This document shows positions 33,832-42,636 of a DNA stretch of 64,000 nucleotides, piece after piece. Location: contig NZ_FRFC01000003.1 in the NCBI RefSeq assembly GCF_900143675.1, positions 436,095 to 500,094 on the forward strand, in the 5' to 3' direction. The notes under the pieces are model-generated. The model ran no database searches. It was not told the origin of the DNA and saw nothing but the letters and a program-made list of their open reading frames with translations. Position 1 is the stretch's first letter. Each line of letters begins with the position of its first letter. This DNA comes from Candidatus Nitrosotalea sinensis (GTDB taxonomy: Archaea; Thermoproteota; Nitrososphaeria; Nitrososphaerales; Nitrosopumilaceae). The translations under genes were made by a program, and so were the position numbers.

Positions 33832-34532
33832 TCAAACGCAAGTTACTTGGTCAACATTTTCTAATATCTGACAAAATAGCAAAATCCATAGTTTCTTTTG
33901 CAGATGTCAAACCAGATGACATTGTATTGGAAATAGGTACAGGAAAAGGCATCCTTATTCCTCTGCTATGCAAGGATGCAAAGAAGGTCATCTCTGTAGA
34001 AAAAGACGAGATGCTATACCTTCAAGCAAAGAAAACGTTCTCTGACGTGCCAAATCTAGTGCTTGAGCAGGGTGATGCGTTCAAAAAAGACCTATCCTTT
34101 ACAGTTCTTGTCTCAAATCTGCCCTATTCTGAGAGTCGAACTGCTATAGAATGGCTTGTCCAAAAAAAGTTCAAGCATGCTGTTTTGATGGTGCAAAAAG
34201 AGTTTGCCCAAAAATTAGTAAAAAAGGAAGGAAAAGAAAGACGGGCCATCTCTGTGATTGCTGGATACTGTCTTGATATAGACGAGAAGCTAGATGTCAA
34301 AAATACTAGTTTTAGACCTCCTCCAAAGGTGGACTCGACAGTTCTTCTAATTGTTCCAAAAAATATTATCTCAAAAGATGTAATTGATAACATCAACAAG
34401 TTGTTCTCGTTTAGAAGAAAGACATTGAGACACATTGGAAAGAAAATGGGAATAGAGATTGATTCAGATAAGAGATTGGAAGATATTTCAGATGGAGAGA
34501 TAATAAATATTGCAAAACAAATCACAAAATGA
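33828..34532 (+). CDS. ksgA: rRNA adenine dimethyltransferase KsgA/Dim1
   Basis: KsgA dimethylates two adjacent adenines near the 3' end of 16S rRNA. The 234-residue enzyme shows LGQHFLISDKIAKSIV, SAM motif VLEIGTGKGILIP, catalytic SNLPYSES and SFRPPPKVDSTVL. The C-terminal domain is somewhat shorter than in bacteria. The next gene's start lies 23 bases inside its 3' end. Confidence 0.95.
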   Translation: MIKRKLLGQHFLISDKIAKSIVSFADVKPDDIVLEIGTGKGILIPLLCKDAKKVISVEKDEMLYLQAKKTFSDVPNLVLEQGDAFKKDLSFTVLVSNLPYSESRTAIEWLVQKKFKHAVLMVQKEFAQKLVKKEGKERRAISVIAGYCLDIDEKLDVKNTSFRPPPKVDSTVLLIVPKNIISKDVIDNINKLFSFRRKTLRHIGKKMGIEIDSDKRLEDISDGEIINIAKQITK

Positions 34533-35043
34533 TTATTACATTCCAGCAGAGGACTCTTTTTTTCTTGAAGATTACATAAAAAACCAAAAAGGACACTCTG
34601 CACTTGATATTGGTACAGGCTCTGGCATACTTGCCAAGTCTTTATCTGAAAATTTTGATCTTGTTATTGCAACTGATATCAATATGCATGCACTTGATAG
34701 GGCACACAAGTCTGTTGAAAACTGTATCTGTTGTAATGCTGCTGATGCATTACAACCAATCTTTGATCTTGTTGTGTGCAACTTGCCATATTTGCCATCT
34801 GATAATGTTCAAGACCTTGCAGTTGATGGACTAGAAGATGGTGTTCCAGTACCAAGCATGGTAATAAAATCTGCAACTCAAGTTCTCAAAAGTGGGGGAA
34901 AGATGATACTTCTTACATCTTCACTTGCAAACTATGAAATGTTATCAAGTCTTGCCAAGTCGCTTGGATTTGATGTCTCAATTGGTGCAAAAAAGAGACT
35001 CTTCTATGAAGACCTGGTAATACTTGAATGCAAAAAGAGATGA
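34510..35043 (+). CDS. HemK/Mtq2-like class I methyltransferase
   Basis: The 177-residue protein starts at TTG and has YIPAEDSFFLEDYI, SAM motif ALDIGTGSGILAKSL and the catalytic VVCNLPYLPSD, a variant of the NPPY motif that holds the amide of Gln/Asn substrates. This is the short archaeal form related to Mtq2, which methylates the GGQ glutamine of release factor aRF1. The target is inferred from the family. It completes the ribosome-related operon. Confidence 0.85.
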   Translation: MQNKSQNDYYIPAEDSFFLEDYIKNQKGHSALDIGTGSGILAKSLSENFDLVIATDINMHALDRAHKSVENCICCNAADALQPIFDLVVCNLPYLPSDNVQDLAVDGLEDGVPVPSMVIKSATQVLKSGGKMILLTSSLANYEMLSSLAKSLGFDVSIGAKKRLFYEDLVILECKKR

Positions 35044-35101
35044 AATGCGCTAATATGATTTTCTCACAAAAAGTACATCTAGTTTTTATCTACAAAAAAG
35101 A

Positions 35102-36001
35102 ATGGTTGGTTATTTGAAATCCATCATTACTGTATCAATTCTAGCGCTGGTTGTATCATGTCTAGTGTGGATTCCAAGTGCCCAAGGATATAACGCACAG
35201 GTCACAATTGTAAACGGCACATCAAGTCACTGCAAACCAGACCTCTCATGCTACGAGCCGTTCCAGGTAAACATCTCAGTTGGAGATACTGTAACATGGA
35301 CAAATAATGACAACCGAACCCATACTGTTACCACTGGCACCACAAATTATGGACCCCAAGGGGTGTTTGACAGTGGGTCGATACCTCCTGGAAAGTCATT
35401 TACCCAGTTCTTTGGCTCTGTGGGAAAATACAGCTATTATGACAAGACAGACATGTGGCCATCAGGTTTGGTTTCAGTATCAACGGGATTCTCACATGCT
35501 GAGCTGTCCTGGATCCAAAACTCACTTAAAATTGAAAAACAAAACTATACCTCAAATGGGTTGGTAATTACAAAACTAATTCAAAATACTGGAAATGCAG
35601 ACGCTAAATCGATTATATTCACATTAAAGATAAAAAATCAAACATCACTTCTTTACAATAATCTTGCCAAGCTTGATGTTCCTACTGGACAAAGTGTGCC
35701 AGTACAGTTTGTCTGGAGCAATCCCACAACAGGACAATACCAACTGTTCTTTGAAGCAAACTCTGCAAACAGCATAGGAGACATGAACGCAAATGATGAT
35801 AGGTCACTTGACATCATATCAATTCCATCAAATCCAGTATTAAACCAGCAACCATTAACACATGCAAACTTTACAATCATGAACAATCCAAACAATAATG
35901 CAAATGTTCCCGAGTTTGGACCTGTATCGTATATGGTTCTAATGATATCGATAATGTCTACAGTACTGGTTTTTAGATATCAAAAAAGATTATTTTCGTA
36001 A
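35102..36001 (+). CDS. Exported cupredoxin-fold protein with degenerate copper site and PEFG tail
   Basis: A signal peptide (residues 1-29) precedes a plastocyanin-like domain with VGDTVTWTNNDNRTHTVTTG, where His74 is the first copper ligand. The usual Y-x-C-x-x-H-P-x-M segment is YYDKTDMWP, so Cys, second His and Met are all lost. A CARDB-like beta domain follows (residues 135-255). The protein ends NVPEFGPVSYMV, a helix and RYQKRLFS, a PEFG-CTERM-type sorting tail. Copper binding is unlikely; a structural or surface role is inferred. Confidence 0.82.
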   Translation: MVGYLKSIITVSILALVVSCLVWIPSAQGYNAQVTIVNGTSSHCKPDLSCYEPFQVNISVGDTVTWTNNDNRTHTVTTGTTNYGPQGVFDSGSIPPGKSFTQFFGSVGKYSYYDKTDMWPSGLVSVSTGFSHAELSWIQNSLKIEKQNYTSNGLVITKLIQNTGNADAKSIIFTLKIKNQTSLLYNNLAKLDVPTGQSVPVQFVWSNPTTGQYQLFFEANSANSIGDMNANDDRSLDIISIPSNPVLNQQPLTHANFTIMNNPNNNANVPEFGPVSYMVLMISIMSTVLVFRYQKRLFS

Positions 36002-37018
36002 TTTCTGTTTTGCAATTTCAACAATTGCATCTGTCATCTGTTTTGTGGTTGCGCTTCCACCAATGTCAAATGTAACATACTTGCCCTCATTGATTACTTG
36101 ATCTGTTGCAGCAAAAATTGCATCCTTGATGTGTGTCTCACCTAGGTATTCTACCATCCAAGCACCTGATAATATTGCAGCAGTTGGGTTTACCTTGTTT
36201 AGGCCCTTAAATGATGGCGCACTTCCGTGAGCAGCTTCAAACATTGCAAATCTGTCTCCCATGTTTGCAGAATACACTAGTCCTATTGATCCAATAATGC
36301 CTGATGCCAATTCTGATATGATATCCATGAAAAGATTTGTGCTAATCAAGACAGAACCATTGAACTGTTCTGGTTTTATGACAAGTTGCTGTGTCATGTT
36401 GTCAATGTATAGTTCCTCTATTGATATTCCTGGGTTTGCTTTGGCTACCTTTTCCACCTCTTCCCAAAAGATTCCATCAGTAACTTTGAGTATGTTTCTC
36501 TTTGTTATTGCAACCATCTTGTTCATGTGGTATTTTTTTGCCCAATCTAGTGCAGAATTGATAAAGCGACTACTTCCCTGTCTTGTAATTTTTCTTATTG
36601 CAATTGCAGCATCGTCTGATACTTTGAATTCAATTCCTGTGTAAAGTCCCTCTGTTGCCTCTCTAAAGCAAACAAAGTCAAGTGTTCTATCTGGTGTTAT
36701 TCTCTTGTATGTCCTAATTGGCCTGATGTTTGCATAAAGATCAAATTTCTGTCTCAAGGTTACTGCAACACTTCTAGGAGAGTTTGGCTTTGGAATTGTT
36801 GTAGTTGGACCCTTAAATCCAGCGTCTGAGCTTTCCAGTATCTTCATTGTAGAATCTGGGATGTATGTCTCGCCGCCATGTTTTTCCCACTGCTCAGAGC
36901 CTGCCTCACAGAGAATTAGTTCCGTTTGAGTATTACATGACTTTAGTACATGCAGCATCGCATCTACGATTTCTGGTCCTATTCCGTCTCCTCTAATAAT
37001 TGCGGCCTTTTTTCCCAA
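35990..37018 (-). CDS. Isocitrate/isopropylmalate dehydrogenase family enzyme
   Basis: The 342-residue enzyme has IIRGDGIGPEIV, the substrate loop SPRSVAVTLRQKFDLYANIR, and the metal/cofactor region YSANMGDRFAMFEAAHGSAPSF and GLNKVNPTAAILSG. The loop favours isocitrate or homoisocitrate over isopropylmalate, but no residue is decisive. At the cofactor site HGSAPSF lacks both the KY of NADP-specific and the DI of NAD-specific enzymes. An isocitrate dehydrogenase of the TCA cycle is the most likely call. It starts at TTG and overlaps the convergent cupredoxin gene by 12 bases. Confidence 0.83.
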   Translation of the reverse strand: MGKKAAIIRGDGIGPEIVDAMLHVLKSCNTQTELILCEAGSEQWEKHGGETYIPDSTMKILESSDAGFKGPTTTIPKPNSPRSVAVTLRQKFDLYANIRPIRTYKRITPDRTLDFVCFREATEGLYTGIEFKVSDDAAIAIRKITRQGSSRFINSALDWAKKYHMNKMVAITKRNILKVTDGIFWEEVEKVAKANPGISIEELYIDNMTQQLVIKPEQFNGSVLISTNLFMDIISELASGIIGSIGLVYSANMGDRFAMFEAAHGSAPSFKGLNKVNPTAAILSGAWMVEYLGETHIKDAIFAATDQVINEGKYVTFDIGGSATTKQMTDAIVEIAKQKLRK

Positions 37019-37125
37019 ATCAGGCGAGATTGAAGTTTGAGTATATTTAATCCTACCTTGAGAAATACCTGGAATTTTCTATGTAATGCTAAAGCTTAAA
37101 CTCCTCAATTTCAGATATTTTTGTC

Positions 37126-37872
37126 ATGAAGATAGTGCAGATATCTGATATCCATGTTGGAGCACAATTCAAAGAAAGCACCTTTGATCTTGCAGTTGAA
37201 GAGATAAACCAACTCAAGCCGTCTGTTATTGTTGCAACAGGTGATCTTACAAATGAAGGACTGCTAAAAGAATATGAGAAATGCAAGGCAAAATTCTCCC
37301 AATTTGATGTAGAAAAAATAATTGCAATTAGCGGAAATCATGATTATAGAAACACGGGATATCTGTTGTTCAAAAAATATTTTCCATTTGATTCTGTAAA
37401 TGAACTTGATGATGACACAGTTCTTGTTACACTTGGTACTGCAAGACCTGACAGGGACGAAGGGGAGATTGGATATAGACAAAATCTATGGCTTGAGAGA
37501 ACTATGAAAAAATATGAAAACAAGACCAAGATACTTGCAATGCACCACCACCTAATCGGAGTTCCTGATACTGGAACTGATAGGGTTACTGTTATTGATT
37601 CTGGTGATGCGCTGCGCACGGCACTTGCAAGCAAGATAGACTTGGTCATATGTGGACACAAGCATAGGCCATGGTTTTGGCATTTTGGTAATTTATCAAT
37701 AGCAAATGCTGGAACCATATCTTCTGAGAGAATGAGAGGACTCTTTGAGAATACTTACAATATCATAACAATTGAGAAAGGCAAGATCAAGGTGGACCTC
37801 AAGATTGTAGGCGGAGAGAAGATACATCTCAAGGACCTTGTGGAAAACTACAAACGCTTTGGCGAAGAATAA
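37126..37872 (+). CDS. Calcineurin-like metallophosphoesterase
   Basis: The 248-residue protein has all the family metal motifs: QISDIHVG at the start, VATGDLTNEG, ISGNHDYR, MHHHLIGVP and VICGHKHRPWFW. This is a class III cyclic nucleotide phosphodiesterase-like or general phosphoesterase; the substrate is unknown. It is a single gene, followed after 55 bases by tRNA-Ser. Confidence 0.92.
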   Translation: MKIVQISDIHVGAQFKESTFDLAVEEINQLKPSVIVATGDLTNEGLLKEYEKCKAKFSQFDVEKIIAISGNHDYRNTGYLLFKKYFPFDSVNELDDDTVLVTLGTARPDRDEGEIGYRQNLWLERTMKKYENKTKILAMHHHLIGVPDTGTDRVTVIDSGDALRTALASKIDLVICGHKHRPWFWHFGNLSIANAGTISSERMRGLFENTYNIITIEKGKIKVDLKIVGGEKIHLKDLVENYKRFGEE

Positions 37873-37927
37873 CTGGTTAATACAAGTCCAAAGTTATAAT
37901 AACAGTTTAAAATTCAGCAACATCTGT

Positions 37928-38011
37928 GCGGGGGTCGCCTAGCCTGGTAGGGCGTGGGATTGCTAATCCCATGTCCGTAAGGACCCGTGGGTTCGAATCC
38001 CACTCCCCGCG
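37928..38011 (+). tRNA. tRNA-Ser (GCT)
   Basis: The cloverleaf has acceptor stem GCGGGGG with TCCCCGC, D loop with GGTAGG, anticodon loop TTGCTAA in stem GGGAT/ATCCC, a long variable arm (GTCC-GTAA-GGAC) and T arm GTGGG-TTCGAAT-CCCAC. The long variable arm and GCT anticodon give serine for AGC/AGU. The discriminator is G and CCA is not encoded. No intron is present. Confidence 0.95.
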
Positions 38012-38069
38012 CTTTTTCTAATATTTTATTTTGGAAAATATTTTGAATCTTGATTTGGAAAAACTAATT

Positions 38070-39356
38070 CTATGCTGATTCAGTATTTGGCATCTGGGTC
38101 TTTCTCAAAGTCAGTACCAGTGATGCAGAAATTGCTAGAAAAATAATCATGATTACAGTAGGTTGCATAAACGAACCAGTAGTTGTTCGAAGAACTCCTG
38201 TAATGTATGGACCAAAAAATCCCCCAATGTTTCCAACGGTTCCTATTACTCCAAGTGATACTGCGGCAGCTGTTCTTGACAAAAACATGGTGGGAAGTGT
38301 CCAAAAGATTCCAAATGCAGAACCAATTCCTGTCACTGCTATTGCAAGAATTATTGTTGCAAGCGTTGCATCTTGATGTATTGCCATACTTGCTGCAAGA
38401 GCAATAATTCCTATTACTAGAGGTATGAACATGTGCATCTTTCTTTCATTTTTCTTGTCTGAGGATCTCCCAACTAGAATCAAACCCACAAGGCTCCCTG
38501 TGTATGTGATTGCGGTAATGTATCCTACCGTGGTAACTGGAGTCTTTGTTATCTCACTGAACATTGTTGGCAAGAAAAATAGCAATGCATATGCTGTAGC
38601 AAGCCAGAATGTGTAAATTATACAGAGTATGATGGTCTCACGATCGCGTATTGCCTGTTTCCACGAGTAATCAAATTTTGTCTTGGCCTTGCTTTCCAAA
38701 TCCAGTTGATCTTCTAGATACTTTTTTTCTTCTGCATCAAGCCATTTTGCTTGACTTGGTTTGTCCTTTAGATAAAAATACGACATTATTCCAATTGCCA
38801 GGGCTGGAATGCCTTCAAGTATGAATAACCAGCGCCACCCTGTAATATCACCCCAATTGTATGTCAAAATCTGGGTGGATATGGGACCCCCAATTATTTG
38901 GGACACAAATATTGCAGAAAGAAGTATGGATATCACACCTGCTCTTTCTTTTACTGTAAACCAATGTGAAATATACACCACCAGGCTTGTAAACAGTCCT
39001 GCTTCTCCAACACCTAGTGCAAATCTCATTATGTAAAACTGCCAATCAAAGTTTACAAGAGAAGTAGCGATGGCAACAGCGGACCACACCATGATTGTCA
39101 TTGATATCCATTTTCTTGCACTCTTTTTTTCTGCAAATATTGTAACAGGGATTTGAAATATCAAATATCCTGCAAAAAAGATGCCTGCACCAAGACCAAA
39201 GGCAGCAGCTGTAAAATGCAGGTCCTTTGACATGGTAAGTGTTGCATAGCTAATGTTGGTTCTATCAAGAAACGATATTACATACAAAATGAATATGAAT
39301 GGAACAATTCGTAGAAACTTTTTTCGCCTTACAGAACTCTCTATTTTTGAATACAA
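38070..39356 (-). CDS. MFS transporter, anion:cation symporter type
   Basis: The 428-residue protein has 12 predicted membrane helices, the opening FLRIVPFIFILYVISFLDRTNISYA and FALGVGEAGLFTSLVVYISHWF, and a mid loop with WLDAEEKKYLEDQL. These are hallmarks of the ACS family that carries organic anions such as dicarboxylates, sugar acids or aromatic acids. Substrate unknown. It lies next to tRNA-Ser, a possible insertion point for acquired genes, and the family is commonest in bacteria. Confidence 0.88.
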   Translation of the reverse strand: MYSKIESSVRRKKFLRIVPFIFILYVISFLDRTNISYATLTMSKDLHFTAAAFGLGAGIFFAGYLIFQIPVTIFAEKKSARKWISMTIMVWSAVAIATSLVNFDWQFYIMRFALGVGEAGLFTSLVVYISHWFTVKERAGVISILLSAIFVSQIIGGPISTQILTYNWGDITGWRWLFILEGIPALAIGIMSYFYLKDKPSQAKWLDAEEKKYLEDQLDLESKAKTKFDYSWKQAIRDRETIILCIIYTFWLATAYALLFFLPTMFSEITKTPVTTVGYITAITYTGSLVGLILVGRSSDKKNERKMHMFIPLVIGIIALAASMAIHQDATLATIILAIAVTGIGSAFGIFWTLPTMFLSRTAAAVSLGVIGTVGNIGGFFGPYITGVLRTTTGSFMQPTVIMIIFLAISASLVLTLRKTQMPNTESA

Positions 39357-39512
39357 TGGTTCCTTTTGTCTTGATTAGCATTCTAGTTAACTATTCTGTC
39401 CATAGACTATGAATTGTTATACTACCTGGGGGGCTGTTTTCTCAAATACATGCCTGAACAATTGCCGCGATCTACGCTTAAACTTAATAAACCGAATTTC
39501 AGAAATCATGCA

Positions 39513-39674
39513 ATGGTAAGGAGAAAGTCTGTAAAACCACGTGCAAGCGGTCCAAAAAACGTTACAACTGGTCTTTGTCCTAAATGCGGTACGATAGGAA
39601 AAATTTTGATTATAGGATTGATTGGAAGCGAGAAAGGCAAATGTCAATCCTGCAACGGCGAGTTCACACTATAG
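39513..39674 (+). CDS. 53-residue zinc-ribbon protein
   Basis: From ATG 39513 the protein reads MVRRKSVKPRASGPKNVTTG, then LCPKCGTIGKILIIGLIGSE and ends KCQSCNGEFTL. The CPKCG and CQSCN knuckles bind one zinc ion; the basic N-terminus suggests nucleic acid or ribosome binding. The frame is open upstream but a TATA-like CTTAATAAA lies before this ATG. No family is named with confidence. Confidence 0.65.
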   Translation: MVRRKSVKPRASGPKNVTTGLCPKCGTIGKILIIGLIGSEKGKCQSCNGEFTL

Positions 39675-39709
39675 AAAATACTGACAAAACCCTCAACAAA
39701 ATAAACCAT

Positions 39710-39720
39710 AAATTTTTAAG
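39710..39720 (+). promoter_or_regulatory. TATA-like box before the coiled-coil microprotein
   Basis: AAATTTTTAAG ends 25 bases before ATG 39746, consistent with a leaderless transcript starting near that ATG and with the short version of the gene. Confidence 0.4.
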
Positions 39721-39745
39721 ATCACATCTAGTGAAGATTAGACGT

Positions 39746-39916
39746 ATGGCAGGCGAAGATGAATCCATTTACGAACGAGTAGCTAGACTTGAAGACGAAG
39801 TTGCCAGCCTGAGAAATGAGGTAGATGTCCTCAAAGGAACAATGCGAAACAAGATTGTTCGATACGAGCATAAGCTAATCAAGAAAGGAAAGGACATCCA
39901 ATCAATCATCGACTAG
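39746..39916 (+). CDS. 56-residue coiled-coil protein
   Basis: From ATG 39746 the protein is MAGEDESIYERVARLEDEVASLRNEV in outline, with heptads of Val/Leu (RVARLEDEVASLRNEVDVL) followed by a basic helix (YEHKLIKKGKDIQ). A short dimeric coiled coil is predicted. The longer upstream frame overlaps the zinc-ribbon gene and lacks support. It is convergent with the next gene, overlapping by 11 bases. Confidence 0.6.
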   Translation: MAGEDESIYERVARLEDEVASLRNEVDVLKGTMRNKIVRYEHKLIKKGKDIQSIID

Positions 39917-40727
39917 ATTTTTCTTTAATTCCTTTTATCATCTCTAAAATTTCATCCACATCATCAGCTTCCGGTGCAAGCTCAAGGTATTTGTTAAGAG
40001 ATATCAATGCAAGGTCGTCCTGCATCATTCTTGCTTGGACTATTCCCTTGTCTCTGATATCCTCCGGAAGGTCTGGCTCTAGACCAAGTATCATGTTTAT
40101 GCAACGCATTGCCCTGTCATAGCTAAATGATTCAGTATATGACCCCTTTAGGTTTCTTAAAATTCTGATGAGGATTTTTTCAGGTTCTATGTCATTTAGA
40201 AATTCTGGCTCAAACTCTACTCCTTCTCCATATGTTGAATCAAGTATGTCCTGAAGATCTTCAATATCTAAAAGACTACCACGATTAAATGGATCCAAGA
40301 TAAGCTCCTCTGAATATTTCACAAGAAAGTGACCCGGAAATCCAACAGGGTGTAGTTCAAGTCCTATTGCCCTTGCAATCTCGATGTAAATTATTGACAG
40401 TGTAATTGGTATTCCACTGCGCTTGTCAATTACCATGTTCAAGAAATTGTTGTGCGGGTTGTAGTAATCATCATTGTCTCCTCGAAATTCTAAAATATCA
40501 AACATGTATTCATTTAGCATCGATACAAGATAGATTGGATTTTTGACATCAGAGATGTGGTCTCGCAAGCCTTGCTTGAATGATTCTATCTTTTGGAGAT
40601 ATGCTGTAACATCAAGATCTGGGAATTCTAGTGTCTGAGCTAACTTGAGACATTTTTCAATCAATGTGTATTGTAGATTTTTTGCATAAGAGATCCACTC
40701 TGCTGCAAATGGATCAAAGTTATTCAT
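39906..40727 (-). CDS. SirB1-like transglutaminase-fold/TPR protein
   Basis: The 273-residue protein has the SirB1/UPF0162 signature: LNEYMFDILEFRGDNDDYYNPHNNFLNMV, RRSGIPITLSIIYIE-type segment (read here KRSGIPITLSIIYIEIA), GFPGHFLVKY and a C-terminal TPR-like part (CINMILGLEPDLP, YLELAPEADD). The fold is transglutaminase-like but its catalytic activity is unproven. The family is chiefly bacterial, so transfer is possible. Its start overlaps the stop of the upstream 402-residue gene by 4 bases. Confidence 0.8.
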   Translation of the reverse strand: MNNFDPFAAEWISYAKNLQYTLIEKCLKLAQTLEFPDLDVTAYLQKIESFKQGLRDHISDVKNPIYLVSMLNEYMFDILEFRGDNDDYYNPHNNFLNMVIDKRSGIPITLSIIYIEIARAIGLELHPVGFPGHFLVKYSEELILDPFNRGSLLDIEDLQDILDSTYGEGVEFEPEFLNDIEPEKILIRILRNLKGSYTESFSYDRAMRCINMILGLEPDLPEDIRDKGIVQARMMQDDLALISLNKYLELAPEADDVDEILEMIKGIKEKSSR

Positions 40728-41932
40728 TTTCTATTCAGATAACTCTCTGGGCTTTTTAGTTCTCGTGTTGTTGGAGGATTTGCAATCAATGTCTTGTATG
40801 TGTCCTTACCAATCTTTGCAAATACATGTTCTGTAAAGTCAGTTCCCATGCTCTTTCTTACTTGGTATGATGATATGTCACTATTTGCAAATGTTACAAG
40901 ATAATTTCCAAAATCCTTGTCATCTTTTAGGATATTTTTTACTGCAAATTCTGCCATTCCCTCCATCGTTGTAAATGCCGCATGGTGTGCCTGTATTGGT
41001 TTGAGCCATCTCTGGTAAATGTCAAGAAGTTGTGGAATCATCTCAAGTATCTTTGGGTCTACTGTCACCTTGGTAAATGTCATAACGTCAGGGCCCAGAA
41101 CTTGAACTATAAAGTTGTCAGGATTTAATATGAAAAATAAATTTGCCCTCTTGGCAACTGGATACTCATCTGGAACTTCTGGTAATTGCAAGTAGTTGTA
41201 CAGGTTCTTTGTAGCATTATCATCAAGACCCAGAATTATCTTGGCGAGCTCCTCGTTTATTGCATTTACTTCAGTTACTGCATTTTTGTTCATGTTATAC
41301 AAATTGCTTTGTATGGAGTGAATTTGCTCCTCAAGTATGGTCATCTTGAGCGCTCCTATGTATCCTGAATTTACTTGCTCAAATTTTGGTTCGTAGGGCT
41401 CACCTTGTTTGTACAAAATTATCTGAGGATAGCTTGATAGGATGAATTTGTTTAGGTATACTGCAGACTCGTAATAGTCTCCATATGTGGTTGATATCTG
41501 AGAGATGTACCCCTTTGCATATGTAGAGTATACCAGATATCTAAAGGTCTGACTCTCTGCAAGTGATGCGATTTTTTGTACATCCTCGTGTGCTATTGCA
41601 GTAAATAATTCATCTACAAATGCTGCTGATTCTTTTGTTGGGTATACCTTGCGCCCTTTGAGTTGCTTGAATCCGACAAGCTCGGGAAATTCTATCTTGG
41701 TGTTTGTGACTGGAATTCCTGTAAATTCTGTTATTTTCTTTGACATGTCTGAATAGATTCTGTTGCAGATTGACTCTATCTCTTCAAACTTTATCTTTGA
41801 GGCAAATGCCTGATCTGCTTTTTCCTTTGAGGAAATTATCTCTTTTTCCTCGTTTATCTCAACTGAGAGCTGATCCAAAAGTGCATATGCAAATTCTTCA
41901 AACTCTGTCATCAAAAGACTAGGGCCAGACAT
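40724..41932 (-). CDS. Hypothetical 402-residue soluble protein
   Basis: The protein has no signal peptide, membrane segment or cysteine-rich motif. It is mostly helical with an acidic N-terminal part (SVEINEEKEIISSKEKAD) and a helical core (SAAFVDELFTAIAHEDVQKI). I do not recognise a family. It forms a translationally coupled pair with the SirB1-like gene, suggesting a shared pathway. Confidence 0.7.
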   Translation of the reverse strand: MSGPSLLMTEFEEFAYALLDQLSVEINEEKEIISSKEKADQAFASKIKFEEIESICNRIYSDMSKKITEFTGIPVTNTKIEFPELVGFKQLKGRKVYPTKESAAFVDELFTAIAHEDVQKIASLAESQTFRYLVYSTYAKGYISQISTTYGDYYESAVYLNKFILSSYPQIILYKQGEPYEPKFEQVNSGYIGALKMTILEEQIHSIQSNLYNMNKNAVTEVNAINEELAKIILGLDDNATKNLYNYLQLPEVPDEYPVAKRANLFFILNPDNFIVQVLGPDVMTFTKVTVDPKILEMIPQLLDIYQRWLKPIQAHHAAFTTMEGMAEFAVKNILKDDKDFGNYLVTFANSDISSYQVRKSMGTDFTEHVFAKIGKDTYKTLIANPPTTRELKSPESYLNRK

Positions 41933-41996
41933 GCCAATTTAACATTAACTTTGAAGGTCTTGTCTACAAGTAATCAAAAGTATGTCAAACTAGCAT

Positions 41997-42488
41997 CTAC
42001 TGAGATGCAGTTGAATTTGTGTTTGTGCTATTTTTTGGCATGGTTGAATTCATGTTATTTGCTGCAATTGTGGAATTTGTATTGATGGTAATCTTTGTGC
42101 TGTTTTGTTGTACTGGTGGCATCATCTTTACTGGCATTTGTTGTGTTTGATTTTTCATTGGGGTTGATGGGTTTGGAATCATGACTTGGTTTTCTGATGC
42201 ATTCTTTGTCCAAGCGTTTACAACAACTTGATGCATTATGATGCTACCATATTGTCCGCCAGTGGCTTTTCCTGGGCCTTGGCGTTGTGATGCAGATACT
42301 GCAGATGACCACTTCATATTTTCTCCTGGTTGGCATATGTGTATTCCACATACTCTGCTTGGGTCAAGACTTGCAGTAGTGCGACTGTACTGACCTGATC
42401 CTCTTGTCAAGGCATTTGCCTCTTGGGTCAAAGCCATTGAAATTACAAGAGAGAACAATACTGCAAAAACTAGAATCTTCTTAGACAC
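41997..42488 (-). CDS. Exported Asn/Thr/Met-rich protein
   Basis: The 163-residue protein has a signal peptide (SKKILVFAVLFSLVISMALT, cleaved near residue 26). The mature part contains a CGIHIC pair that could form a disulfide or bind metal, then a low-complexity tail of Asn, Thr, Met and Pro with many N-x-S/T glycosylation sites (STMPKNSTNTNST). It is likely surface glycoprotein or copper/metal-linked, which is inferred only. It stands alone. Confidence 0.65.
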   Translation of the reverse strand: MSKKILVFAVLFSLVISMALTQEANALTRGSGQYSRTTASLDPSRVCGIHICQPGENMKWSSAVSASQRQGPGKATGGQYGSIIMHQVVVNAWTKNASENQVMIPNPSTPMKNQTQQMPVKMMPPVQQNSTKITINTNSTIAANNMNSTMPKNSTNTNSTASQ

Positions 42489-42636
42489 TTTGTGTATTTG
42501 TAAAGTCTTAGAATAAAAGGTATTCGCCTTTCATATGCTGCAAGACCATTTCAAAATCATCGTTCCTTTGGTCTAATGTCGATATCATGGATTTATTCTC
42601 GACAAATTCATATCTGATTTAAGAATCGGAGATGCA

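Noticed and set aside
37928-38011. tRNA-Ser as an integration site of a mobile element
   Set aside because: No repeat of the tRNA 3' end, integrase gene or element boundary was found near it.
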